Positions 7,296-16,883 are shown, counted from the first letter of the stretch. The stretch is 64,000 bases of DNA from Roseofilum reptotaenium CS-1145 (GCF_028330985.1 NZ_JAQMUE010000082.1:92464-156463), one strand, 5' to 3'. Program-made: numbers and translations. Notes: generated by a model not told the origin, from the letters alone.

Positions 7296-9011
7296 TTAAC
7301 TGGTGACCAATGGAGATGATCCATGACCAGCGCCTAGAACGATAGCATAGTTACACATATTGAGTTGAGTGGCAGATAGGGATTGAGATCCAACTTTACT
7401 TGGGGATGGCGATCTCGATATTGGTAGATTGATCAAGAACGTGGTTCCTTCTCCTATTTTAGACTGGCACAATAGCTGACCACTGTGCTTATCAACAATT
7501 ATCTTATAGCTAATTGACATCCCTAAACCGGTCCCCTTATCCGCCGATTTTGTAGTGAAGAATGGTTCAAATATTTTCGCTTTTACTTCATCAGACATTC
7601 CTAAGCCATTGTCAACAATTTTGATTTGCACTTGGTTTTCTTTTGCCACAGAAGTTTGAATTTTAATTTCACCTTTTTCGAGAGAAATACCCTGCTCTTT
7701 CTGCTTTTTACTTCGCTCATCGAGTACATCAATGGCATTGGCGATAATATTAAGAAACACTTGGTTTATTTGCCCACTGTAACCTTCGACTTTGGGAATC
7801 TCTCCATATTCTTTGATAATGGCAATTTCAGAGCGATAATCTTTGGCTTTTAATCGATTGTATAAGATCAACAAAGTACTGTCTAAACCTTCATGGATAT
7901 CTACCGGTTTCATCGTGGATTCATCAACATGAGAAAAAGTCCGCATGGATTGAACAATCTGGGCTATGCGTTCGGTCCCCACCTTCATGGAATTGAGTAA
8001 ATCAGGAAAGTCTTCCATCATAAATTCGAGATCGGATTCCTCACTATAGTCAACAATGGCTTCGACTGGTTCGGGATAATATTCTTGATATAATTTGAGG
8101 AGGGTCAAAAGAGATTCGCAGTAGTCTTTAAGTGGCACTAAGTTACCTCCGAGAAAATGGAGGGGGTTCTTGATTTCATGAATGATACCCGCTAACATTT
8201 GACCCAATGCCGACATTCGTTCGCTGTGAACGAGCATGGCTTGAGTGTTTTGTAATTCAGTTAGGGTCTCTTGTAGAGTATTGGCTTTCTCCGTTTGCTT
8301 TCTGAGGAGTTGTTCAATTTGGAGCATGTAGCGCTGAGAAGCTCTGAGATAAATGCTCAGAAAGGTAATTAAAGCTGTACTGCCGATAATGATGCTCCAA
8401 GTCCGCCAATATTGATCGGGGGCAATGTATTGAGCAGTAGGGATCAGTAACCAAGAAATTTCACGATCGCTCACCTTTAGCGATCGCTGACAGGGTAGCG
8501 TCACGGAATTTCGCGATCGCCGCAGTTGACGAAATGCTTGCCCAGAAGCTGAACTCGTCGGCGGGGCAAATTCTGGACATAACCACCCTCGACCAACCAG
8601 ACTCGGAGGGTTTTCCTCAAGATTGTTGATAAATAATCGCTCATTCACTTTATAGAGCGCTACGGGTTCTAGATCTTGTTTCAGGTTACCTTGCCAAAAA
8701 TAAATCTCTAGCTCGGTTAGATTCAGCCCCCGTAGGGAGTGTTCTAGTAATGTCTGAATTAATTCACTTGATGTCAGCCTTTCGATCTGCTCTGGACGGA
8801 TTTTTTGTTGAGTAGAGAATTGTTGTTCTAAGGAATGTTGAAGGCGATCGGCTTGAATCTGTAAGCTATTTCTCAATTCGCGCCGCTCCCATTGCCAAGT
8901 TGCAGAAGCAAGAATCATCGCGAAAATTGCACTAAGGATGGTGAGGGCTGTAACGGGTACATTACGATATAGAGCAATGCCGCGACGATTGCGATCTAAA
9001 AAATAAGTCAT
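7296..9011 (-). CDS. Membrane sensor histidine kinase
   Basis: A 571-residue kinase. The sensor part has transmembrane segments at about 17-37 and 204-223 enclosing a roughly 165-residue extracytoplasmic domain that I cannot name. A coiled-coil linker (about 228-262, KANTLQETLTELQNTQAML) leads to the dimerisation domain with phospho-acceptor motif GIIHEIKNPL (His at about 278). The HATPase_c domain has NIIANAIDVLDE (N box), VDNGLGMSDE (G1), FFTTK and GTGLGMSISYKIIV (G2). About 30 residues follow the kinase core, an unusual tail for this class. Residues about 150-180 of the sensor are encoded by DNA containing closely spaced GCGATCGC-like sites and look like a low-complexity insertion. No response regulator gene is adjacent, so its partner is unknown. 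Confidence 0.92.
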   Translation of the reverse strand: MTYFLDRNRRGIALYRNVPVTALTILSAIFAMILASATWQWERRELRNSLQIQADRLQHSLEQQFSTQQKIRPEQIERLTSSELIQTLLEHSLRGLNLTELEIYFWQGNLKQDLEPVALYKVNERLFINNLEENPPSLVGRGWLCPEFAPPTSSASGQAFRQLRRSRNSVTLPCQRSLKVSDREISWLLIPTAQYIAPDQYWRTWSIIIGSTALITFLSIYLRASQRYMLQIEQLLRKQTEKANTLQETLTELQNTQAMLVHSERMSALGQMLAGIIHEIKNPLHFLGGNLVPLKDYCESLLTLLKLYQEYYPEPVEAIVDYSEESDLEFMMEDFPDLLNSMKVGTERIAQIVQSMRTFSHVDESTMKPVDIHEGLDSTLLILYNRLKAKDYRSEIAIIKEYGEIPKVEGYSGQINQVFLNIIANAIDVLDERSKKQKEQGISLEKGEIKIQTSVAKENQVQIKIVDNGLGMSDEVKAKIFEPFFTTKSADKGTGLGMSISYKIIVDKHSGQLLCQSKIGEGTTFLINLPISRSPSPSKVGSQSLSATQLNMCNYAIVLGAGHGSSPLVTS

Positions 9012-9373
9012 GTTAGATTACTCCATTATCGCCAATGAAGATTGGGAGCATTGGTAGTTGTTGAGAATATTTCTTAACTATAAGGGTATGAAGTCCCAAA
9101 AATTGGTGATCTGAATCACATGAAAATTAAAGATTAGATTAAATCTTAGGTTTTTCTTACTCCCCACTGCCAACTCCCTGCTTGTCCTGAGTGGAGTTAC
9201 AGCGATTCAAACCCAGGAGTTGTCTGGGGGTACATGGCGAAAAGGAATTTTACAGTGTACTCCATAACAGCAGTTTCCATGGTTATCGGTATCTTTCCAT
9301 CAGAGTGACGGCAGGGGAATTAACGATCCACTAGAATTTAAACTATTCCTACTCTCTGAACCCAATTAAGTTC
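9012..9373. other. Intergenic region between divergent genes; no gene seen
   Basis: About 360 bases separating the divergently transcribed histidine kinase and the large helicase. It is moderately A/T-rich. I see no open frame with coding character, no tRNA and no clear terminator. It presumably carries both promoters. Confidence 0.5.
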
Positions 9374-12300
9374 ATGTACGTTTATCGCACAGATCAAGTT
9401 AAGCACAAAGCCAAGCAGCATAATCTGGAGAGCCACATTAATCGATTCTGTGATGAACTGTTGCCTCAGAGTGTCGATCAAGCCCAAGCTCATTTTAAGC
9501 GCCTGTATCCTTATCTCAAGCGCAAGGTTGACCATAATTATCGATTGATTGCTCGCATGGTACGGGTGCAGGGAGAAAGTGGGGGGGAGGATGTTTTGGT
9601 GTTGCTCGATATCCTCAAGCGGGGAGCAAAAGACTATGAACATTTTCTTAGAGACCGGGAAGGGTTTGGCCAGCAGTATCTCGATCTTCAGATTCAGCCT
9701 GGGGAATTGGAGAATTGGCTATTGGGTCAACACAATTTAGAGCAGGTTCCCCATCGGGTGCGGCCTTTGGTGCAGGAAAACCCCGATTTATTACCCTGGT
9801 TGGAACCTCCAGGATGGAAACGGGAAAACCAGGGTGCATTAATTTATGAGAGTGAAATTTGGTTTGGGGAGTTAAGTAGTGCAGCGATGCGATCGCATGC
9901 TTCCCAGTATACCCAATTAGTAGAAGTGATTCAGAGTCCCCAATCGACGGAACAGACGACTGAGTGGCCGGGAGTGTTGCTTTATGGAGCAGGCGATCGC
10001 TATATTCTCTTTAGTCGGATTGTCTGTGGGGATCAATCATCGTCGATTCTGTTTCTCTTGTGTCCGTTTTCCCATTATCCCACGCCTGAGGAAATCAGTG
10101 CTATTGGCGATCGCACCTATCTCTACAATCAAACTGTCAATTATCTGAACGGCCATTTTAACCTCAATTCCATTACTGCCCTAGCTCGCCGAGCCTATCC
10201 CAATTATTTGCTCGCCCATGAGGATTGGCTAATCCTTGAGGGTTCCCCGAAGGTCAATTTAGCCCTGTCTGCGGAAGAAGAGAGCCTCTTAAACTTTGTC
10301 TCAACCCCAGGTAATCACGCTCTTCCCTTGTTTTTAAACGGACAAGCAGGAAGTGGTAAATCAACGCTCCTCTTTTATCTGTTTGCCGACTATTGCTATC
10401 GCAAATTCTATTATTATAGCGATCGCCTCTTACCTGGCAATCCCCTATTTTTAACCTACAATGAGCGGCTGCTAGAGGTTGCCAAAGACCGAGTCCAAAA
10501 ACTATTAAAATTTCATCATCGCTTTGTTTCCCAACAAACCAACGACGATCCGATTCCCAATATTCGACATTTTTTTAAACCTTTCCAGCGTTTTTTGCTT
10601 AACCTTTTACCCCCAGAATATACCGAAAAATTTGCCTTAGACCGCTATATTTCCTTTCATCAATTCAAGGTCTTATATCAGCACTGTCCCCTCCCCACCG
10701 CCCACCATTACTCCCCGGAACGGTGTTGGCATGTCATTCGCACGTTCATTAAGGGATATGGCTTGGAAGAGATCACCTTAGAGGACTACGAGTTTGAAGT
10801 TCCACGTAAGGAACGAACCGTTCCCATTCAAGAGTTTAAAGATATTTATACCCTTTGGCAAAATTGGTATCAGAGAAAAGCACAAGAATCCGGATACTGG
10901 GACGATCAAGACTTAATTAAACAGGTCTTGCAACTGCCCCTGGATTTAGCCCGCTATACCGCGATTTTCTGTGATGAATCCCAGGATTTTACCCGTATTG
11001 AGCTACAATTAATTTTAAGGCTTTCTATTTTTTCTCGCTACGATCTGGGATATCAAACCCTAGAAAACTTTCCGTTTGTGTTTGCAGGCGATCCGTTTCA
11101 GACCCTGAATCCAACAGGATTTCGCTGGGATAGTTTTAAGGCCGCATTTTATAGTGAAGTGGTGATTCAACTCGATCCCACCCGTCAATTGGGGTTAGAA
11201 ATGAATTTCCAAGAATTAGAATGCAACTACCGTTCATACGCTCCAATTGTAAAATTCAATAACCTGATTCAATTCTGGCGCTATCTCTTATTTAATCACC
11301 GAGATCTGAAACCTCAAAGAGTTTGGAAGCAAGGACAACTATTACCAGAAAAATTCATCTTAGAAGACAATTTGCCTCGGGAAGTATTTAAGGAATATAT
11401 CCAAAATACAATTATCATTATTCCCTGCGAAGAAGGCGGAGAAATTGCCTATATCCAAGAGGATGAAGTCTTGTCTGAAGTAATTGAAGGATGGAGTGAT
11501 GGGGAGCCGCCCAAAAATGTCCTCAGTGCGATCGCCGCCAAAGGACTCGAATTTAAGCGGGTGATTTTGTATAAATTTGGGGAAGCCTGTCATCACCGGT
11601 TTTGGACGCTCCTAGAAGCCGATCGCCCCGAATTGAGCATTGAAGTGGAATACTTCTTTAATAAGCTCTATGTGGCAGCTAGTCGCGCCATTGAACGCTT
11701 ATTTGTCGTCGATACCCCCTTGGGCGATCGCACCCTATGGGATCAGATCAACGATCCTCATCACGTAGAAACCCATTGGGGACGGGTAAAAAATCTCCAG
11801 GACTGGCAACAACGGATACAATTTTTGCAAACTGGAACCGATGAAAGTGCGAAGGATTTGCAAGAAGATGACTTACCCTCCGTTGCTCTAATGCTTAGAA
11901 CCGAAGGCTTAAACGCCCAAGATCCCAAACTGCTACGGCGAGCCAAACAATATTATCGAACCATTGGTAATTTAGAAGACGGCCATCTTTGTGAAGCTTG
12001 GGCGCTCAAATTTGAACAACAGTATCAAAGAGCTGGGTCAGAATTTTGGCAACTGGGAGAAGAAGAAGAAGCTTGGGATTGTTTTTGGCAAGGCTCCTGT
12101 TGGGCTGACCTATATCAATGGTATCAGGATGTGGCCGATCGCCCGGAACTTAGCGATCGCCATAGCCTCGAACAACCTCTGATTAACTTCATGGTCTCAG
12201 AATTTGACCAGGAAGCCATACAAACCTTCACCCAAGCATTACAGGTTTATCACCATAATCAGACCCAAATTTTAGAGCAACATCGTTTTAGTCCCCAATG

Positions 12301-13807
12301 GGCAACAGCGATCAAAACCTATCAGCAAAACATCGAAGAAATTAACGACGAAAGTACCTTACAACCCGCCATTTGGTACAATATCGGTGAAGTTCTGCAA
12401 GCTTTATCAGATGCTGGATATCCAGGTCTACTTACTTCAGCCGGACTTTGCTTCTATCGCGGAAAAGCCTATCAAGAAGCCGTAGATTGTTTCACCTCTG
12501 CTCAAGCAACTGAACAACGGGAATATTATCTTGCCAAATCCCAATTAGTCGGACTTCCCGAAGGCTTAGAATATCTGAAACTGGCTTCAAGTGCTAGAGG
12601 ATCGATCCCAGCCAAGAGTCATTCCGATCTCGAACATCTCATTTATCAATCTTGGAATGAAGCGGGATCGCCCAAAGATCCTGCCTGGTTACGCTATGTT
12701 GCTCCTATTTTAGAAAACCAGAACTCTTACTATCATGCCTTTATGGCCTATCTGTATTTAGACGATACCGAAGCTCTAAAGCGCTGTTTTGAGCAGATTT
12801 CTGAACCCAGAGAACAGCGCCAAGTTTTACCCCTATGGCTGCAATATTTAATCCGTCGGGAATCTTGGCCAGAATTACCGGAAATTTTTGAGCAATGCAC
12901 CCGCGAACGGTTAACCGATATTGTCGAAAAAACTCAAGTTTTGGCGGTAGTGATTTATGAATTAGCCCATTCTAATTTGCATCCCAATCGCCTCTCAATT
13001 CCCGATCGCCAACGCTACGAATATTTAATTAAAGACCAGTTTCTGGGTCAATCCAACTGGCAAAATTATCTCTTGATGGAACAAGTGGGCATTGCCCTAG
13101 AAAAAATCGGCGGTTTGGGAGTTACCCTAGAATTTTATCAAACCTTCTGCGAGGGCAATTATCCCGCCAACACCCAACAGCTTGCCCGCACGCGCTGGTT
13201 AGCCACCAAGAAAAAACAGGAAGACTATTACACCACCAAGGGCAAAACCAACCGCCTGATCCGCATTCGCTCGGAACTAGCGCAAAAATCCCGCAGTTGG
13301 AAAATCCCCCTAGATACGGTATCAGCAACTCCTCCCTCTGCTCCCCAACACCGTCCTTCCCCTCCCCAACCCCAGCAGAAAAATCCCCCTCCTGTTCCAG
13401 AGTCTACTAAGACAGCCCCTGCACATCAATCGGTTGAACGCTCTTTAGATCTGCCGACGACTAACGAGCAGACTATTCACCCGGTCGAAATTTTAGGCTT
13501 ACCCAAAGAGGTGGAGGTGAAGCACATTAGCCATGGAGTGCTGTGGTTCACCCTTAAAAACCTCGTGATTAAGGTTACTCCAATGGTCAAACAAGTGTTA
13601 ATTGCCGATATCCTCAGTGGCGATCGCCTGCGGGTCGATTTAATCAACTCTAGCCTATTGTTCAAAACCATGTCTATGAAAGGTTCTGGCAATGAACCGC
13701 TCATCTTTAGTTGCTTTAATGCCAGCTACGAAGGACGCTTAGAACCCGGCGATCCACCCCAATTATTCCTCAATATTGCCGAACATCAACTGTGCTTCAA
13801 ATTCTGA
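9374..13807 (+). CDS. Giant superfamily 1 (UvrD/Rep-like, TRANK1-like) helicase
   Basis: A 1477-residue protein. The N-terminal 300 residues have no domain I recognise. An SF1A helicase core follows: motif I LNGQAGSGKST (about 321-331), motif II FCDESQDF (about 533-540), motif III FAGDPFQTLNPTGFRW (about 572-587), motif IV ECNYRSY (about 617), motif V AIAAKGLEF (about 720) and motif VI YVAASRAIERL (about 765). All helicase signature residues are present. From about 830 to 1260 the protein is helical and repeat-like (LCEAWALKFEQQYQRAGSEF, AGLCFYRGKAYQEAVDCF), resembling TPR. A proline-rich hinge near 1305-1360 precedes a compact C-terminal domain. Helicase plus long TPR tail recalls eukaryotic TRANK1 and bacterial relatives whose roles are mostly unknown. 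DNA or RNA unwinding is inferred. No restriction or nuclease partner is adjacent. Confidence 0.88.
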   Translation: MYVYRTDQVKHKAKQHNLESHINRFCDELLPQSVDQAQAHFKRLYPYLKRKVDHNYRLIARMVRVQGESGGEDVLVLLDILKRGAKDYEHFLRDREGFGQQYLDLQIQPGELENWLLGQHNLEQVPHRVRPLVQENPDLLPWLEPPGWKRENQGALIYESEIWFGELSSAAMRSHASQYTQLVEVIQSPQSTEQTTEWPGVLLYGAGDRYILFSRIVCGDQSSSILFLLCPFSHYPTPEEISAIGDRTYLYNQTVNYLNGHFNLNSITALARRAYPNYLLAHEDWLILEGSPKVNLALSAEEESLLNFVSTPGNHALPLFLNGQAGSGKSTLLFYLFADYCYRKFYYYSDRLLPGNPLFLTYNERLLEVAKDRVQKLLKFHHRFVSQQTNDDPIPNIRHFFKPFQRFLLNLLPPEYTEKFALDRYISFHQFKVLYQHCPLPTAHHYSPERCWHVIRTFIKGYGLEEITLEDYEFEVPRKERTVPIQEFKDIYTLWQNWYQRKAQESGYWDDQDLIKQVLQLPLDLARYTAIFCDESQDFTRIELQLILRLSIFSRYDLGYQTLENFPFVFAGDPFQTLNPTGFRWDSFKAAFYSEVVIQLDPTRQLGLEMNFQELECNYRSYAPIVKFNNLIQFWRYLLFNHRDLKPQRVWKQGQLLPEKFILEDNLPREVFKEYIQNTIIIIPCEEGGEIAYIQEDEVLSEVIEGWSDGEPPKNVLSAIAAKGLEFKRVILYKFGEACHHRFWTLLEADRPELSIEVEYFFNKLYVAASRAIERLFVVDTPLGDRTLWDQINDPHHVETHWGRVKNLQDWQQRIQFLQTGTDESAKDLQEDDLPSVALMLRTEGLNAQDPKLLRRAKQYYRTIGNLEDGHLCEAWALKFEQQYQRAGSEFWQLGEEEEAWDCFWQGSCWADLYQWYQDVADRPELSDRHSLEQPLINFMVSEFDQEAIQTFTQALQVYHHNQTQILEQHRFSPQWATAIKTYQQNIEEINDESTLQPAIWYNIGEVLQALSDAGYPGLLTSAGLCFYRGKAYQEAVDCFTSAQATEQREYYLAKSQLVGLPEGLEYLKLASSARGSIPAKSHSDLEHLIYQSWNEAGSPKDPAWLRYVAPILENQNSYYHAFMAYLYLDDTEALKRCFEQISEPREQRQVLPLWLQYLIRRESWPELPEIFEQCTRERLTDIVEKTQVLAVVIYELAHSNLHPNRLSIPDRQRYEYLIKDQFLGQSNWQNYLLMEQVGIALEKIGGLGVTLEFYQTFCEGNYPANTQQLARTRWLATKKKQEDYYTTKGKTNRLIRIRSELAQKSRSWKIPLDTVSATPPSAPQHRPSPPQPQQKNPPPVPESTKTAPAHQSVERSLDLPTTNEQTIHPVEILGLPKEVEVKHISHGVLWFTLKNLVIKVTPMVKQVLIADILSGDRLRVDLINSSLLFKTMSMKGSGNEPLIFSCFNASYEGRLEPGDPPQLFLNIAEHQLCFKF

Positions 13808-13910
13808 TTCACTACTCCCTTGATCCAGCCTGAGTCATCCTTTGTGCTTTTATAATTTGTCCTCACAGATTGAGTTAGAATTAAACTAACTCAGTAATTT
13901 TTTTAGTAAA

Positions 13911-14372
13911 ATGAGTCCAGAAGATGAAAACTTTATCTGTACGACTTCCAGAAACCGTGTACTGTTCAAGAGCAAACCAGCAGAGCTGCTGAATCAGTTA
14001 TTTACCGATAGTTGCGTTCCTATGGCAGTAGTCACGGAAATTATGAGTGCCGAAACTTCAGATTTAGCCAAGCAAAATTTACCAGAAAAAAATTGGCTCA
14101 GACCCGTCGATCAAAGTATTGCTCCTATTATCCAAAGCTGGAATTTAGGTGCGGGAGAATCAACTGTTCTTAGTTTTGCCTTAGAACATCCAGATTACCG
14201 TACTGTCATTGACGATCGTGCGGCTCGTCGTTGCGCTCTTTCTCTGGGAATTTGAACCCTAGGAACAGGATAAATTTTAGTGTTCGCCAAACGACGAGGC
14301 TTAATTGATTCAGCCACTCAAGCCATTGAATAGGTACGAAAAGTTGGCTTATGGTTATCTAATGATGTATAG
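13911..14372 (+). pseudogene. Decayed toxin-antitoxin remnant: antitoxin stub plus DUF3368-like toxin with three in-frame stops
   Basis: Two remnants are superimposed. An ATG at 13924 begins MKTLSVRLPETVY, the usual opening of UPF0175-type antitoxins, but the frame ends after about 22 codons. In another frame, from about 13990, the sequence AELLNQLFTDSCVPMAVVTEI and later GAGESTVLSFALEHPDYRTVIDDRAARRCALSLGI match DUF3368 PIN-like toxins. The N-terminal SNTSP-type acidic segment of such toxins is missing, as if a deletion joined the antitoxin start to the toxin middle. The toxin frame then meets TGA (14253), TAA (14271) and TAG (14331). It stays readable between and after them as TLGTG, ILVFAKRRGLIDSATQAIE and VRKVGLWLSNDV, ending at 14372. 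No frameshift is needed, so decay was by point mutations. Confidence 0.75.
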
Positions 14373-14458
14373 CGCTTCGCGCTAGGCAATAGGCTCTCTA
14401 GCAATAGCTTGTATGGCTTAGGTTCTAAGGCTTCAAGCTGTACCTCATAGAAGAGAGA
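14370..14458 (+). repeat. Dispersed intergenic repeat, copy B
   Basis: Near-identical to the reverse complement of 3281-3366. It runs from AGCGCTTCGCGCTAGGCAAT through GCAATAGCTTGTAT and GGCTTCAAGCTGTACCTCAT to AGAAGAGAGA. It begins exactly at the end of the toxin remnant. The short palindrome AGCGCTTCGCGCT at the left end could fold. No coding content. Confidence 0.85.
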
Positions 14459-14587
14459 AACGATGTAGTCAATTTATTGAAAGATAAAGCAGGCAAATAA
14501 TAGTTAAGTCATTCAAAAATAAGGAAACTATCAGCACCATCGTGTGTCATCCATTAAAGAAGGATTGCCAACTCTGGGTAAAGAACC

Positions 14588-15583
14588 ATGATTCAACCAA
14601 AAACTTTATTCCTGTCCACCCTAGCAGCGGGATTGATATTCACCCCACCCGCACTGAGTCTACCCGAAGCATCCGTACTGGCTCAGTTTAGTAGCGAAGA
14701 ACAAACGCGGATTCAAGTCTATAGCCAAGCCAGTCCTGCGGTAGTGACGATTAAAGCTGGACGAGGTTCAGGTTCTGGGAGTATTGTCCGCTCCGATGGT
14801 TTAGTGTTGACCAATGAGCATGTGGTTTCTGACGCGAGACGGGGAAGAGTGGAGGTGAGAACAGCCCAAGGACAACGATATCAGGGTTATGTCATTGCAG
14901 TCGATCGCCGCAACGATCTAGCCTTAGTTTATCTGCAAACCAACGATACCCTACCCACGATCCCGATCGCCAATCGCCAAGGCGTACAAGTCGGTCAACA
15001 AGTTTATGCTATTGGTAGTCCTTTTGGCCTTTCCGGAACCATTACCACGGGTATCCTCAGTCGCATCGACCCAGAAAACAGAGACCTACAAACCGATGCA
15101 GCGCTTAATCCTGGTAATTCAGGCGGCCCCTTACTCAACTCCCGTGGAGAACTCATAGGAGTCAATAAAGCCATTTTAAGTCGAGATGGAACCAATAGCG
15201 GTATCGGCTTTGCCACCAATGCCTCAATTGCCCGCGAGTTTATTGTCGCCAATGGCAATCAACGCGATCCTGGCTTTCCAGATGATAGTGTGGCTCGACG
15301 CAATCCCAATTATCCTCCAGATCATGGCAATAGTCGCGATCGCTTTTCTGACCGTCCTCGTTTAGGCGTTACCGTCGATCAAGACTTAATTGTACTAGAG
15401 GTAGAACGGGGTTCTTTAGCCGCAGATATTGGATTTCGACCCGGCGATCGCCTCTTGGCCATTAATCACCGTCGTTTACGCGGAGTCAATGACCTGATCG
15501 GCTTCCTGGAAACCCGTCCCCGCTCGATGTTGCTCACCGTGCGACGTAATCGGAGAATTGCCGAAGTCTTGGTTGAGTTTTAG
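14588..15583 (+). CDS. HtrA/DegP-like serine protease with PDZ domain
   Basis: A 331-residue exported trypsin-fold protease. The N-terminus (MIQPKTLFLSTLAAGLIFTP...ALS) is a signal peptide. The catalytic triad is visible: His in VLTNEHVV (about 78), Asp in RRNDLALV (about 110) and Ser in NPGNSGGPLL (about 178). A 35-residue linker rich in Asn, Asp and Arg (about 218-252) precedes one PDZ domain (about 255-331; LGVTVDQ..., GSLAADIGFRPGDRLLAINHRRL). HtrA proteases degrade or refold damaged envelope proteins. This one is shorter than classical cyanobacterial HtrA/HhoA/HhoB proteins (about 400 residues), so I give no paralogue name. Confidence 0.88.
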   Translation: MIQPKTLFLSTLAAGLIFTPPALSLPEASVLAQFSSEEQTRIQVYSQASPAVVTIKAGRGSGSGSIVRSDGLVLTNEHVVSDARRGRVEVRTAQGQRYQGYVIAVDRRNDLALVYLQTNDTLPTIPIANRQGVQVGQQVYAIGSPFGLSGTITTGILSRIDPENRDLQTDAALNPGNSGGPLLNSRGELIGVNKAILSRDGTNSGIGFATNASIAREFIVANGNQRDPGFPDDSVARRNPNYPPDHGNSRDRFSDRPRLGVTVDQDLIVLEVERGSLAADIGFRPGDRLLAINHRRLRGVNDLIGFLETRPRSMLLTVRRNRRIAEVLVEF

Positions 15584-15611
15584 AGCGCTAGGCAATAGGC
15601 AATAGTCTGTC
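15582..15611. repeat. Short fragment of the dispersed repeat family
   Basis: AGAGCGCTAGGCAATAGGCAATAG directly after the protease stop codon repeats the left end of the element at 14370-14458. A further AGCGCTATAAAAG palindrome lies at about 15632. Confidence 0.6.
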
Positions 15612-15673
15612 CCCATCCCCCCATTCCCAAAAGCGCTATAAAAGATAAGGGGAAACGATTCAGGAGTAAGAGC

Positions 15674-16807
15674 GTGATACAGGCGATCGCCGATTGGTTA
15701 GAGAGAAAATGGGTAAACCCAGCCTATGCTGGATGGTTGCTGGGTGCTCTGATGGTCTTTTTCTTTGGGGCAGCGACCAATACCATGGTGGGATGGTTAT
15801 ATGTGATGAGTGGTATTATCGCCGCTCTGCTGTTTATAGCTGCTATTTTACCCGTGCGATCGCTACGCGGCCTAAAGATCCATCGCCGTCGCATTCGCCC
15901 CATCAGCGCTGGCGATCATCTCACCCTTGAACTCGATATCGAAAATTGCACCAACCAACCCAAAACCCTGCTCCAAGTTCAAGACCTACTGCCCTTTGTC
16001 CTCAGTCCTCCCCAAACCACAGCGATCGCCCATATCCCCGCTCACAGCGCCTACAAGTGGATTTACGATCAACCGACCCAAAAAAGAGGAATTTATCGTT
16101 GGAGTACCCTACAGCTTAGAACAGCCGCCCCTTTGGGGTTATTTTGGTGTCGCCGTCGCCGAGAAGCCCCTGCTACGGCGATCGTTTATCCCCAAGTGTT
16201 GCCCCTGCGGACTTGTCCCCTGATTGATGACCTAGGACAGGACCAAAGCCCCAAATTTAAACGCGACCATCAGGGAGTACAAAATGCCACAGAAGGTCTG
16301 ACTCGATCCTTACGCCCTTATCGCACTGGAGATCCCTTAAGGCTAATTCACTGGCGTACCAGTGCCCGCTATGGAGACTTAAGGGTAAGAGAATTGGAAA
16401 TTATGGCTGGTGGTGACGATGTGGTGATTGCTCTCGATACGGAGTTTGCTTGGCATCCAGAAACCTTTGAACAAGCGGTTATTGCTGCGGCTTCTCTCTA
16501 TTTCCACGCTTCCCGGCGGCAAATGAATGTTAAACTCTGGACCGCGTATACGGGACTTATTCAAGGTTATCAAGTCGTCTTAGAGAGCCTTGCGGGAACT
16601 ACCTTTGGCGAACAGGCGCGTAATTTACCCAATTTACCCTTAATTGTACTCACTCAAAATAGCGATCGCCTCAAGCAACTCCCTATCGGCAGTCGTTGGG
16701 TCTTTTGGCCCCCAGGAGATTGGTCTGGTAGCCTTAAAGAAGATTTTAAGGGTTTACAAATTGTGGATGATCGCCCCCTAGAGTCCCAATTGCAACAGCC
16801 TCTTTGA
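15674..16807 (+). CDS. DUF58 domain membrane protein
   Basis: A 377-residue protein starting at a GTG (15674); no better start exists upstream. Two membrane segments lie at about 17-36 and 39-60. DUF58 landmarks follow: KRGIYRWSTLQLRTAAPLGLFWCRR, TRSLRPYRTGDPLRLIHWRTSAR (the signature RPYxxGDxxRxIxWxxSAR, about 214-236) and LRVRELE. The C-terminal half resembles a von Willebrand A-like fold (VVIALDTEF). DUF58 proteins usually accompany MoxR ATPases and transglutaminase-like membrane proteins. No MoxR gene is adjacent here. Exact role unknown. Confidence 0.88.
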   Translation: MIQAIADWLERKWVNPAYAGWLLGALMVFFFGAATNTMVGWLYVMSGIIAALLFIAAILPVRSLRGLKIHRRRIRPISAGDHLTLELDIENCTNQPKTLLQVQDLLPFVLSPPQTTAIAHIPAHSAYKWIYDQPTQKRGIYRWSTLQLRTAAPLGLFWCRRRREAPATAIVYPQVLPLRTCPLIDDLGQDQSPKFKRDHQGVQNATEGLTRSLRPYRTGDPLRLIHWRTSARYGDLRVRELEIMAGGDDVVIALDTEFAWHPETFEQAVIAAASLYFHASRRQMNVKLWTAYTGLIQGYQVVLESLAGTTFGEQARNLPNLPLIVLTQNSDRLKQLPIGSRWVFWPPGDWSGSLKEDFKGLQIVDDRPLESQLQQPL

Positions 16808-16853
16808 GAGGATGGGGGAATGGAGAACACGGGGATGCGGAGACGCGGGGAGA

Positions 16854-16883
16854 GCGCTCCCTTCGACTCCGCTCAGGGAGCGC
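16854..16883. terminator. Hairpin downstream of the DUF58 gene
   Basis: GCGCTCCCT (16854-16862) is a perfect reverse complement of AGGGAGCGC (16875-16883) around a 12-base loop. It lacks a T-run, so it is either a weak terminator or a dispersed palindromic repeat. Confidence 0.5.

Noticed and set aside
13911..14255. Intact 114-residue toxin gene
   Set aside because: The frame lacks the N-terminal catalytic segment and similarity to DUF3368 continues past the stop through two further stops, so it is a pseudogene.
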